Source: JABFSM01 sp052389555 (GTDB lineage: Bacteria > Gemmatimonadota > Gemmatimonadetes > Gemmatimonadales > GWC2-71-9). From it: a DNA stretch of 17,313 nucleotides. Both the position numbers and the translations under genes were made by a program. The DNA is taken from positions 1-17,313 of the forward strand of contig JBQTHV010000037.1 of NCBI GenBank assembly GCA_052389555.1, given 5' to 3'. Every line of letters begins with the position of its first letter. Positions within the stretch are counted from its first letter, which is position 1. The notes below the pieces were generated by a model. The model did no database searches and was not told the origin of the DNA. It worked only from the letters and a program-made list of their open reading frames with translations. This document shows positions 7,014 through 14,287 of the stretch, one piece after another.

Positions 7014-7340
7014 ATGACCGCCGCCCAGTTTCGCCGGTTGGCCCTGAGCATCCCCGATGCAGTTGAGGCCGGGCACCATGGTCACCCCGACTTCCGGGTG
7101 AGGGGAAAGATCTTCGCCACGCTGGGGTATCCCGGCGAGGGATGGGCGATGGTGAAGCTCACTCCCGAAGACCAGGAGTTCCTGGTTCGCTCCGACCCGG
7201 CCGCGTTCCAGCCCGTCAAGGGCGCTTGGGGAAAGGCCGGCTGCACCAATGTGCTGCTCCGGAGCGCGCGGACTGGACCGGTGCGCGACGCGCTGCGGAT
7301 CGCGTGGGAGACGGCCGTTCCACGCCGCAGCCGAAGGTAG
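7014..7340 (+). CDS. MmcQ/YjbR family protein
   Basis: A 108-residue protein of the small YjbR/MmcQ fold (CyaY-like). Family features are the start (TAAQFRRLALSIPDAVEAGHHGHPDFRV), the segment GKIFATLGYPGEGWAMVKLTPEDQ, and the C-terminal WGKAGCTNVLL followed by a helix. Members are often annotated as DNA-binding, but a biochemical role is not well established. ATG 7014 has GGAGGAGC at 7003-7010. It is 31 bp downstream of the methyltransferase-like gene and in the same direction, so the two may share a transcript. Confidence 0.85.
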   Translation: MTAAQFRRLALSIPDAVEAGHHGHPDFRVRGKIFATLGYPGEGWAMVKLTPEDQEFLVRSDPAAFQPVKGAWGKAGCTNVLLRSARTGPVRDALRIAWETAVPRRSRR

Positions 7341-7425
7341 GGCAGCGACCTTGGTGTCGATTCGCCCCAGCCCGGTTCGTCTAGATCAGGGGACCTCAAC
7401 ATCCCGATCCGACCAGGAGGCCGGC

Positions 7426-8091
7426 ATGCGAAAGCTGGTGGTGGGCACGTTTCTGACGCTCGACGGAGTCATGCAGGCACCCGGTGGCCCGGACGAAGAC
7501 CCGAGCGGCGGGTTCAAGCACGGCGGATGGGCCGCGCCTTATTTCGATGACATGATGATGGGCGCGATGACGGAATGGATCGAGCGGGCCGGTGGACTGC
7601 TGCTGGGCCGGCACACCTACGAGATCTTTGCGGCTCACTGGCCCTACGTCACCGGGGACGATCCGATCGCGGCCAAGCTGAACCAGCTGCCCAAGTACGT
7701 GGCATCCCGTTCCCTGGACCGCGCCGGGTGGAGGAATTCCACCCTGCTCGAGGGAGACCTGGAACAGGAAGTCAGAACGCTCAAGGCCCAGCCGGGCGGC
7801 GAGCTTCAGGTCCACGGAAGCGGGAACCTCATTCAGACGCTGCTCCGGCATCAGTTGGTCGACGAGTTTCGGCTCTGGTTCTTGCCGCTCGTGCTGGGCA
7901 TAGGGAAGCGCCTGTTCGCGGAAGGCACCATCCCAGCGAGCCTCGAGCTGGTGGAAACCCGAACCTCCACCACCTGCGTCACATTCCAGGTCTACCGGCC
8001 GATCGGGAAGCCCGCCTACGGCTCGTTCGAGCTGCCGGAGCCATCGGCGGCGGAGCTCGAACGGCGGCGCAAGATCGGAGCTCCTGCCTGA
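7426..8091 (+). CDS. Dihydrofolate reductase family (RibD C-terminal domain) protein
   Basis: A 221-residue protein with the RibD-C/DHFR-like fold. The first strand is MRKLVVGTFLTLDGVMQAPG. LLLGRHTYE (58-66) is the typical segment after the first long helix, LQVHGSGNLIQTLL (127-140) is the nucleotide-binding glycine segment, and VDEFRLWFLPLVLGIGKRLF (145-164) is the conserved hydrophobic block of stand-alone members. These proteins probably reduce small substrates with NAD(P)H, but most have no assigned substrate. ATG 7426 has CAGGAGG (7414-7420) 5 nt upstream. The 85-bp gap from the YjbR gene holds no visible promoter. Confidence 0.9.
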   Translation: MRKLVVGTFLTLDGVMQAPGGPDEDPSGGFKHGGWAAPYFDDMMMGAMTEWIERAGGLLLGRHTYEIFAAHWPYVTGDDPIAAKLNQLPKYVASRSLDRAGWRNSTLLEGDLEQEVRTLKAQPGGELQVHGSGNLIQTLLRHQLVDEFRLWFLPLVLGIGKRLFAEGTIPASLELVETRTSTTCVTFQVYRPIGKPAYGSFELPEPSAAELERRRKIGAPA

Positions 8092-8109
8092 AATCCGGAG
8101 TTTCCAGGC
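8086..8109 (+). terminator. Imperfect hairpin after the reductase gene
   Basis: GCCTGAAA (8086-8093) pairs with TTTCCAGGC (8101-8109) with one bulged base, around the loop TCCGGAG. It overlaps the stop codon of the reductase gene. No T-tract follows directly, so if it ends transcription it is not a classical Rho-independent terminator. Confidence 0.3.
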
Positions 8110-8171
8110 CGAGCGCCGGGTCCCTTTCCAGTTTGTGTTCCAGGTGTACCTAACCCGCGCCGGGGCTTACC

Positions 8172-8840
8172 ATGCCGACCGAGCCCGTGTTCGATCCGCT
8201 CTCGACCTACCAGCAGTATCCGCCCGATGAGATGGAGGCGCGGAGCCGCCAGTTTGCGGCCTTGCTGCAGCGGCGGCGCACGGTACGGCAATTCAGCGAC
8301 CGGCCGGTTCCCCGCGGCGTGATCGAAGCCTGTTTGGAAGCCGCGGGCACCGCACCGAGCGGCGCCAATCTCCAGCCCTGGCACTTCGTGGTCGTGAGCG
8401 ATACCGCCCTCAAGCGGGAGATCCGCCGCGCGGCCGAAGCGGCGGAGGAGAAGTTCTACCGGACCGCCCCGGCGGAGTGGCTCGAGGCGCTCGCGCCGCT
8501 TGGCACCGATGAGCACAAACCGTATCTGGAGACCGCGCCGTACTTGATCGCGGTCTTCGCGGAGCGATATGCCACCACGCCGGACGGGCGGCGAATCTCC
8601 CACTACTACGTGATGGAATCAGTCGGTATCGCGACCGGCATGTTGATCACAGCGCTCCATTACGCGGGGCTCGTCACTCTCACCCATACGCCCAACCCGA
8701 TGGGCTTCCTCAATCGGCTGCTAGACCGACCGACTTCCGAGCGGCCCGTCATGCTCGTCGTGGCGGGTTACCCTGCTCCCGACGCCAGAGTGCCGAGGAT
8801 CAGCCGGAAACCGCTCGATGCGATCGTGACCTGGCGCTGA
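8172..8840 (+). CDS. Nitroreductase-fold flavoprotein resembling iodotyrosine deiodinase
   Basis: A 222-residue FMN enzyme. From memory it matches iodotyrosine deiodinase (IYD) far better than generic nitroreductases: RRRTVRQFSDRPVP (34-47), AAGTAPSGANLQPWHFVVV (57-75), ETAPYLIAVF (120-129), HYYVMESVGIATGMLITALH (144-163), AGLVTLTHTP (165-174) and SRKPLDAI (211-218) each have a near counterpart in the animal enzyme. The active-site lid residues that grip the halotyrosine zwitterion (Glu157, Tyr161, Lys182 in human IYD) appear as Glu92, Tyr96 and Lys116. The likely reaction is FMN-dependent reductive dehalogenation of halotyrosines or a similar halophenol, in the cytosol. It lacks the N-terminal membrane anchor of animal IYD. 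The ATG at 8172 has only a weak G-rich ribosome site. An exact 10-mer lies at 8149-8158. Confidence 0.88.
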   Translation: MPTEPVFDPLSTYQQYPPDEMEARSRQFAALLQRRRTVRQFSDRPVPRGVIEACLEAAGTAPSGANLQPWHFVVVSDTALKREIRRAAEAAEEKFYRTAPAEWLEALAPLGTDEHKPYLETAPYLIAVFAERYATTPDGRRISHYYVMESVGIATGMLITALHYAGLVTLTHTPNPMGFLNRLLDRPTSERPVMLVVAGYPAPDARVPRISRKPLDAIVTWR

Positions 8841-8850
8841 GGCTGGTGGC

Positions 8851-8906
8851 TCGGCGCTCGGCGCTCGGCACTCGGCACTCGGCACTCGGCACTCGGCACT
8901 CGGCGG
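8851..8906 (+). repeat. Tandem 7-bp repeat TCGGCRC, eight units
   Basis: Eight perfect-register units: TCGGCGC (8851, 8858), TCGGCAC (8865, 8872, 8879, 8886, 8893) and a final TCGGCGG (8900). The array begins 10 bp after the stop of the flavoenzyme gene and lies in the 200-bp gap before the TonB receptor. The five central units are identical, which suggests recent expansion or ongoing copy-number change. Confidence 0.92.
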
Positions 8907-9040
8907 GTTCATCGGTAACCATTCTGTCGGTCAAGTCGTGACGCTCCTGTTACGACGATCTCACGAGTTCGTAGCCACCCCATTCCATCCTTCCCCCCGA
9001 CTTTCGGAGGCACTCGAACCAAGGCGTCGGAGGAGGCTCC
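8907..9040 (+). promoter_or_regulatory. Leader region of the TonB receptor operon
   Basis: This stretch holds no gene. It contains an imperfect inverted repeat, TACGAC (8951-8956) and GTTCGTA (8967-8973) with one unpaired base, around a short palindrome-like core CTCACGAG. That could be an operator or a hairpin. A strong Shine-Dalgarno GGAGGAGG occurs at 9029-9036, just before the ATG at 9041. I cannot identify a convincing -35/-10 pair, but the change of gene content and the gap size make this the likely promoter for the receptor and lipoprotein genes. Confidence 0.4.
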
Positions 9041-11812
9041 ATGTCTCGTGCAGTTCGGTTCGGAGCGGTGGCGGGACTCCTCGTCGTGCCGACCGCGCTC
9101 TCGGCACAAGACACCAGCAGGCCAACGACCGGGGAGAGGGGCCGGATTGTGGGCACCGTGGTGGCCGCGGAGGGCGGAGTCCCGCTCGCCGGCGCGCGGG
9201 TTGTGGTCGTGGGCACCACGCTGATTGCCACGACCCGGGTGGACGGCCGGTTCCGGCTGGACGAGGTCCCCGCCGGCAGCGTAACCCTCCGGGTGGCCAT
9301 GATCGGATTCGCCCCCAAGACGGTGACCGGGGTATCGGTCATCCCGGGCGATGTCACCACCCAGGACGTGACCCTTTCCGCCCAGGCGGCCCAACTCGAA
9401 GAGATCACGGTGACCGCCGAGGCCGAGCAGGGTACCGTGGCGGCTGCGCTGACGACCCAGCGGCACGCCACCGCGATCGTGAGCGCCATAACCGCCGAGG
9501 AAATTCGCCGCTCGCCCGACGGCGACGCGGCCACCGCGCTCCAGCGGGTGAGCGGGGCGGCGGTCCAGGATGGCCGGTACGTCAACCTCCGCGGGTTAGG
9601 CGACCGCTACACCCGCGCCTCGCTCAACGGGGCCCGCATCCCCTCGCCGGAGCCGGAGCGGAAGGTCGTGCCGCTCGACCTCTTCCCCACCGCCCTGCTC
9701 AGCGAGATCACCACGGCGAAGACCTTCACGCCGGACCAGGCGGGAGACGCCTCCGGCGGCGCGGTGAACATCCGGACCCGGGAGTTTCCCGGCCACCGCC
9801 ACTTCGCGGTGTCGCTCTCCGCCGGGTTCAACGACGCGGTGGCCGGCCGGACCGCGCGGTTCGCCCCGAACACCAGCCGGGACTGGCTGGCCCTGGGAGC
9901 CCGGCGCCGGGCCTTGCCCGGCGCGATCGCGGAGGCCGATTTCACCCAACAGCTCCCGCCGGCGGAGTCGAACGCGCTGGTGAACTCGCTTCGCAACGTG
10001 TGGTCGGCGCGGGAACGGGCCGGATCGCCGAATGGCGGGTTAGGCGCCTCGCTGGCGGGCACGGTACCTGCCGGCGGCACCGCGGTGAGCTATCTCCTTT
10101 CTGGCACCTATTCCTACGCCCAGGAGATTCGGGCCGACGAGCAGCGCGCCCTGGCCCAACCACCTTCGACGCCGGGTGCTCCGGTCACCGAGCTCGATCG
10201 CTACGACGGGAGCACCGGCCGCAGCACGGTGCTCTGGGGCGGGCTCGCCAACCTGAGCAGCTCGCTCGGTAGCCGCACCAAGATCATCCTGAACACGGCG
10301 TACAACCGGACCATGGACAACGAGGGCCGCTGGGAACGGGGCACCTCGGAGAATCTCGCGCTCCCGCTCGAGATCCAGCGGCTACGTTACGTCGAGCGGA
10401 GCATCGGGTCCAGCCAGCTCGAGGTCTTCCAGGAACTGTCGCCCCAGCACTTTCTGACGGCGGGGGTGGTCGCGTCCCGGGTGACGCGGCGAGAGCCCGA
10501 CCGCTCGGAAATCGTTTCCGACCTTTCATCGGGCGAGCCGAGCTGGTACGGGTTCTCCAACGAAGCGGCGGTCCGGACCTTTGCCGATCTTGCCGAACGG
10601 TCGCTGGAGGGGAAAGCGAGCTGGCGGTTCCAGCTCGGCGCCGGCCGGGCACGATTCGGGGAGATCGGTGTTCTGTATCGCACGACCAGCAGGGACGCGA
10701 CCAACCGAGCCTACTCCGTCGCGCTGGTCCGCCCGCTGAGCGACACCGACCAGCACCTCCCGCCGGAAGAGTTGTTCGACGGCCGGCTCACCCAAGGCTC
10801 CGACGCGAACGTGCGCATCGTGCCGCTCGGCGCGGGCGGTTCCTATACCGCGAGCGACAACCTCGCCGCGGGCTATGCCATGCTCACACTCGACCTGACG
10901 CCGGTGCTGGAGCTGACCGGTGGGGCGCGGGTCGAGCGATCCCAGGTCGAGGTCAGCTCGCTCTCCACCGCCGGCGAGCCTTCGCTTGCCGCGCCGCGCT
11001 ACACCGACGTCCTGCCCTCGCTCGCGCTCACCTATCGCGCCGCGGGCGGCAGCATGAACGTCCGGCTCTCGGCGAGCCAAACGCTGTCGCGGCCCGAGTA
11101 CCGCGAGCTCTCGCCCATTCTCTTCCGCGAGGTGATCGGCGGCGATCATATCAAGGGCAACCCGGAACTCCAACGGGCCCTGGTTCGCAACCTCGATTTC
11201 CGCTGGGAGTGGTATCCCCGGAGCGGCGAGGTGCTGAGCGCCGCGGTGTTTGCCAAGTGGTTCCGCGATCCGATCGAGCGGGTCTACCAGGGAACCTCCG
11301 GGGAGCGGATCATCACCTATATCAACGCGCGCGGGGCCGAGAACGTGGGCGTCGAGCTCGAAGCGCGCCGGGCGCTCGACCTCCTCGGCGAGCCGCTCCG
11401 GACGGTCACCGTCTTCGCCAACGCGACCCTGATGCGGTCGCGGATCCGGCTCGACCCCGACGCCGGCTCGCTCACCAACTCGGAGCGGAAGATGGTGGGC
11501 CAGGCCCCCTACCTGCTCAACGCCGGCCTCACCTGGAAGCACCCCACCGCCGACGCCTCCGCCACGGTCCTGTTCAACCGAGTGGGCGAGCGGATCACCG
11601 AAGCGGGCGAGATTCCGCTTCCTGACGTGATGGAAGAGCCGCGCAACCTGATCGACGCTTCGGTTACCCTGCCATTGATCGGCGGGTTAGGCATGCGGGT
11701 CGATGCCAGGAACCTGCTGGATGCGCCCTATCGGCTGACCCAGGGCACGGTCATCCGCGAGGGCTACCGGTCGGGCCGGGTGTTCGCCATCGGCTTCAAT
11801 TGGAAGCAGTAG
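9041..11812 (+). CDS. TonB-dependent outer-membrane receptor with N-terminal carboxypeptidase-regulatory-like domain
   Basis: A 923-residue receptor. A signal peptide ends near Ala22 (TALSAQ). A carboxypeptidase-regulatory-like Ig domain spans about 33-115 (GRIVGTVVAAEGGVPLAGARVVV, GRFRLDEVPAG). A TonB-box-like EITVTA (121-126) precedes the plug (about 135-248: RHATAIVSAITAEEI, YVNLRGLGDRYTRASLNG, LSEITTAKTFTPDQAGDASGG). The rest is beta-barrel, including SASQTLSRPEYRELSPI and a C-terminal strand ending RVFAIGFNWKQ. It would import a bound ligand using ExbBD/TonB energy; the ligand is not evident. Three exact 10-mers fall in this gene, and all three in-frame TTA leucine codons I could find lie within them. 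A lipoprotein gene follows 39 bp later and is the likely partner. Confidence 0.95.
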   Translation: MSRAVRFGAVAGLLVVPTALSAQDTSRPTTGERGRIVGTVVAAEGGVPLAGARVVVVGTTLIATTRVDGRFRLDEVPAGSVTLRVAMIGFAPKTVTGVSVIPGDVTTQDVTLSAQAAQLEEITVTAEAEQGTVAAALTTQRHATAIVSAITAEEIRRSPDGDAATALQRVSGAAVQDGRYVNLRGLGDRYTRASLNGARIPSPEPERKVVPLDLFPTALLSEITTAKTFTPDQAGDASGGAVNIRTREFPGHRHFAVSLSAGFNDAVAGRTARFAPNTSRDWLALGARRRALPGAIAEADFTQQLPPAESNALVNSLRNVWSARERAGSPNGGLGASLAGTVPAGGTAVSYLLSGTYSYAQEIRADEQRALAQPPSTPGAPVTELDRYDGSTGRSTVLWGGLANLSSSLGSRTKIILNTAYNRTMDNEGRWERGTSENLALPLEIQRLRYVERSIGSSQLEVFQELSPQHFLTAGVVASRVTRREPDRSEIVSDLSSGEPSWYGFSNEAAVRTFADLAERSLEGKASWRFQLGAGRARFGEIGVLYRTTSRDATNRAYSVALVRPLSDTDQHLPPEELFDGRLTQGSDANVRIVPLGAGGSYTASDNLAAGYAMLTLDLTPVLELTGGARVERSQVEVSSLSTAGEPSLAAPRYTDVLPSLALTYRAAGGSMNVRLSASQTLSRPEYRELSPILFREVIGGDHIKGNPELQRALVRNLDFRWEWYPRSGEVLSAAVFAKWFRDPIERVYQGTSGERIITYINARGAENVGVELEARRALDLLGEPLRTVTVFANATLMRSRIRLDPDAGSLTNSERKMVGQAPYLLNAGLTWKHPTADASATVLFNRVGERITEAGEIPLPDVMEEPRNLIDASVTLPLIGGLGMRVDARNLLDAPYRLTQGTVIREGYRSGRVFAIGFNWKQ

Positions 11813-11851
11813 CGCCGCAACCCTTCACCCTTCATCTCGGAGTTTGCCACG

Positions 11852-13522
11852 ATGGTTCGCTTGCCTCGCCTCGAGTTGGCCCTGCTCGGTATCGGCATCG
11901 CCGGGTGGACGGGTTGCAACAACGACGGAACCGGGAACGACAACGGTCCGCCGACCGGTGTCACCGTCACCGCCACGAGCGCCACCGCAGTGCACCTCAC
12001 CTGGAACGCGGCGGACCACGTCGAGGAGTTCATCCTGGAGCGCGCGACGGACACCGGGACGTTCACGGAGATCGCCCGCCCCGACGGACCGGCGACGTCC
12101 TACGACGATACCGGACTCGTCCCCAGTACGCCGTATCGCTATCGGCTCGCCGCGGTACGGAGCTCGGGCACGTCGGGCTATTCAGCCGAGGCCAGCGTGA
12201 CGACCCAGGCGCCGCAGCAGGTTACGGTCACGACCGACATCACGACCAACACGACCTGGACCGCGGATAACGTCTATCGGCTGATCGGATTCCGCAAAGT
12301 GGCGAACGGCGCGACGCTCACGATCGAAGCGGGCACCCGGATCGAAGGGGACTTTGCGACGGTGGGCTCGTCGCTCTTCGTGCTCCGGGGCGCCCGGATC
12401 GTGGCGATCGGAACCGCCGAGGCACCCATCGTGTTCACCTCGTCGCAGGCGCCCGGCAGCCGGCAGCCGGGCGACTGGGGCGGGTTGATCATCGTCGGGA
12501 ATGGGATCATCAACCGCTCGGGTACGGTGAACATCGAGGGCACCGGGACGTCGGCCGATAACCCGCTGGTGCCGTACTCCGGGGGGGCCAACAATGCGGA
12601 CAACAGCGGGACGCTCCGCTACGTGCGGGTCGAGTACGGCGGCTTCGGGCCGGCCCAAGACAACGAGCTCAATTCTTTCACCTTCGCGGCGGTGGGGAGT
12701 GGGACCACCCTGGAGTACCTCCAGTCGCTCAACGGGCTCGACGATTCGTTCGAGTGGTTCGGCGGCGCGGTCGATGCGCGCTACCTGGTGTCCTACGAGT
12801 CGGGCGACGACCACTTCGACATGTCGGAGGGCTACAGCGGGCGGATCCAGTTCGTGATCGGGTTCCAGAGCCGGCTGCTGGTTCCCCGCCCGGGCGCCGG
12901 CAATACCTCGGCCGATCCCCAAGGCATCGAGAACGACGGGTGCAGCGGCAGCGGGTGCGACCTCGCGTTCAACTCGGTTCCCTTCACCACCCCGGTGGTC
13001 GCGAACTTCACGCTGGTCGGTACCGGGCCGGGCGTGGTGCCTGCGGGAGGCGGGTACGGCGCGGTCCTGCGGCGCGGCACCGCCGGCCACTACGTCAACG
13101 GCATCCTCGCGCGCTGGCCCAATGCGGGGATCGGGTATCGCGACGCCGACACCAAGGCGCGGGAGACCGCGGGCATTCTGAGCATTCGGAATACGTTGAT
13201 CGCCGAGTCGCCGCTGGCGCTTCAGGCGGGACAGCAGATCTACGACCTCGCTTCCAACGCCGTGATCTTCGAGCAGGCCACCACCGCGACCTCGCTCTTC
13301 CTCGCGCTACCCGCGACGTCCGGCACCTCGCCGTCGACCGTGGCGGACTTCGACTGGTCGCTGTCGGCGAACTCGCCGGCCCGCAGCGGCGGACTCACTG
13401 CGTTCAGCGGTGACCTCCTAACCCGCGCGGGGACGTTCGTCGCGGGCACCCCGTACCGCGGCGCCGCGGATCCCAACAGACCCAAGTGGTGGGCCGGGTG
13501 GACGGCCTACAGCCGGAACTAG
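11852..13522 (+). CDS. Fibronectin-III / beta-rich lipoprotein, probable partner of the TonB receptor
   Basis: A 556-residue exported protein. Residues 1-22 look like a lipoprotein signal with Cys22 (W-T-G-C, an atypical tryptophan at -3). A fibronectin type III domain spans about 34-122 (VTATSATAVHLTWNA, YRYRLAAV). The remaining 430 residues form a beta-rich, probably beta-helical domain with hallmarks NGATLTIEAGTRIEG, APIVFTSSQAPGSRQPGDWGG, LRYVRVEYGG, LDDSFEWFGGAVDARYLV and GDDHFDMSEGY. Proteins with this long domain recur beside TonB receptors in several phyla (recollection). A SusD-like surface capture role is inferred, not shown. The pair Cys369/Cys374 (NDGCSGSGCD) could form a disulfide. 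GGAG at 11839 precedes the ATG. Confidence 0.82.
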   Translation: MVRLPRLELALLGIGIAGWTGCNNDGTGNDNGPPTGVTVTATSATAVHLTWNAADHVEEFILERATDTGTFTEIARPDGPATSYDDTGLVPSTPYRYRLAAVRSSGTSGYSAEASVTTQAPQQVTVTTDITTNTTWTADNVYRLIGFRKVANGATLTIEAGTRIEGDFATVGSSLFVLRGARIVAIGTAEAPIVFTSSQAPGSRQPGDWGGLIIVGNGIINRSGTVNIEGTGTSADNPLVPYSGGANNADNSGTLRYVRVEYGGFGPAQDNELNSFTFAAVGSGTTLEYLQSLNGLDDSFEWFGGAVDARYLVSYESGDDHFDMSEGYSGRIQFVIGFQSRLLVPRPGAGNTSADPQGIENDGCSGSGCDLAFNSVPFTTPVVANFTLVGTGPGVVPAGGGYGAVLRRGTAGHYVNGILARWPNAGIGYRDADTKARETAGILSIRNTLIAESPLALQAGQQIYDLASNAVIFEQATTATSLFLALPATSGTSPSTVADFDWSLSANSPARSGGLTAFSGDLLTRAGTFVAGTPYRGAADPNRPKWWAGWTAYSRN

Positions 13523-13524
13523 AA

Positions 13525-13607
13525 GTGAAAAGTGAAAAGTGAAAACTGAGAGGTGAGAGGTGAGAGGTGAGGGAACGGCGCGAACCGTGAAGCGTGATCG
13601 GTGAACG
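13525..13607 (+). repeat. GTGAAAA/GTGAGAG heptamer array between two lipoprotein genes
   Basis: Seven contiguous units run from 13525 to 13573: GTGAAAA three times, CTGAGAG, GTGAGAG twice, and GTGAGGG. After 13 bp of other sequence the 7-bp rhythm resumes with GTGAAGC (13587), GTGATCG (13594) and GTGAACG (13601). The GTG of the last unit is the upstream candidate start codon of the next gene. Order and unit types match the array at 3614-3687. Confidence 0.88.
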
Positions 13608-14251
13608 GAAGGAGCGCTCTGGTGGTGCCCGCGGCCGCAACCCTGCTGATCGCGTGTTCGACGCCTCGGGCTGAGTCCCGGCCGACTGCCTCAGCGATTA
13701 CGGCCGTGCTGGATTCGGCCCGGCCGTGGCGGCGGCCCGGTGACCGGATTGACTCGGTTCTCCCGATGCCCGAGTACCTGCGCCGGTTTCGGGCGGGGCT
13801 CGCGGAGCCGGCGGGGTTCACGGGGGGAGCCCCGAGTCGAGCGGCGCTGGCACAGCGGGCGGTCGAGGCTCTTGGGCGGCGCGATACCGGGGCGCTGGCC
13901 ACCCTGCTGATAACCCGCGCGGAGTTCGCCTGGCTGGTGTTTCCATCGCACCGATCCGCGCAGCCGCCGTACGAGCTCGATCCGGCGCTGTTCTGGTTTC
14001 AGATTCAGCGTGCCACGGCGCAGGGCCTGGGGCGCATCCTGGGAGACTACGGAGGTCGCGGACTCCAATTCAGGGAGCTATGGTGTCAGCCGGATTCGCT
14101 CCAGTTCGTGGGAGAGGGACCGGTACGCGGGTGGAGTGCCTGTCGCGTGCACGTCACCACGCCGAACGGGGCTCTAACCCGCCAGGTCTTCGGCACGATC
14201 CTCGAGCGAGGTGGGCAGTTCAAGCTGCTGAGCTACGCCATCTCCGACTAG
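13601..14251 (+). CDS. Small lipoprotein of unknown function
   Basis: A 216-residue protein I do not recognise. Its N-terminus is a lipoprotein signal: Arg4, a hydrophobic run, lipobox L-I-A-C with Cys19. The mature part has no transmembrane segment. It is helical at first (EYLRRFRAGL, AALAQRAVEALGRRD) and then more beta-like, with a Cys pair at about 163 and 181 (LWCQPD, WSACRV) that could be a disulfide. The shape (a helix then a curved-sheet half ending FGTILERGGQFKLLSYAISD) loosely recalls NTF2/SnoaL-like domains, but I would not name it so. The start is ambiguous: GTG 13601 gives the better signal peptide, GTG 13622 has the better Shine-Dalgarno (AAGGAG 13609-13614). Confidence 0.72.
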   Translation: MNGRSALVVPAAATLLIACSTPRAESRPTASAITAVLDSARPWRRPGDRIDSVLPMPEYLRRFRAGLAEPAGFTGGAPSRAALAQRAVEALGRRDTGALATLLITRAEFAWLVFPSHRSAQPPYELDPALFWFQIQRATAQGLGRILGDYGGRGLQFRELWCQPDSLQFVGEGPVRGWSACRVHVTTPNGALTRQVFGTILERGGQFKLLSYAISD

Positions 14252-14262
14252 CCGAGTTCGCT

Positions 14263-14281
14263 GCCCCAGCCCAACCGGGGC
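14263..14281. terminator. Hairpin between convergent genes
   Basis: GCCCC (14263-14267) and GGGGC (14277-14281) form a five-pair stem around a nine-base loop; flanking TTCG/CGAA could extend it past a bulge. It lies in the 36-bp gap where the plus-strand lipoprotein gene and the minus-strand duplicated-domain gene meet, so it could serve both directions. No T-tract is present. Confidence 0.35.
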
Positions 14282-14287
14282 GAATCT

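Noticed and set aside
7426..8091. Genuine folate-pathway dihydrofolate reductase or riboflavin RibD
   Set aside because: The sequence fits the stand-alone RibD-C-like group; there is no deaminase domain and no folate or riboflavin neighbours.
6494..8840. A biosynthetic cluster made of the methyltransferase-like, reductase and deiodinase-like genes
   Set aside because: There is no core synthase, carrier or transporter, and the genes have 31-85-bp gaps; simple adjacency of accessory enzymes explains it.
8851..8906. CRISPR array
   Set aside because: The units are contiguous 7-mers with no spacers, and no cas genes are present.
8721..8912. Minus-strand open frame with a repeated Ser-Ala-Glu-Cys peptide
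   Set aside because: The peptide repeat is a by-product of the TCGGCRC heptamers (three units make a 21-bp, 7-residue period), and the rest overlaps the flavoenzyme gene.
8938..10272. 444-codon plus-strand open frame overlapping the TonB receptor
   Set aside because: Its translation is a low-complexity Arg/Gly/Pro string typical of an out-of-frame read of G+C-rich coding DNA; the receptor frame has full domain content.
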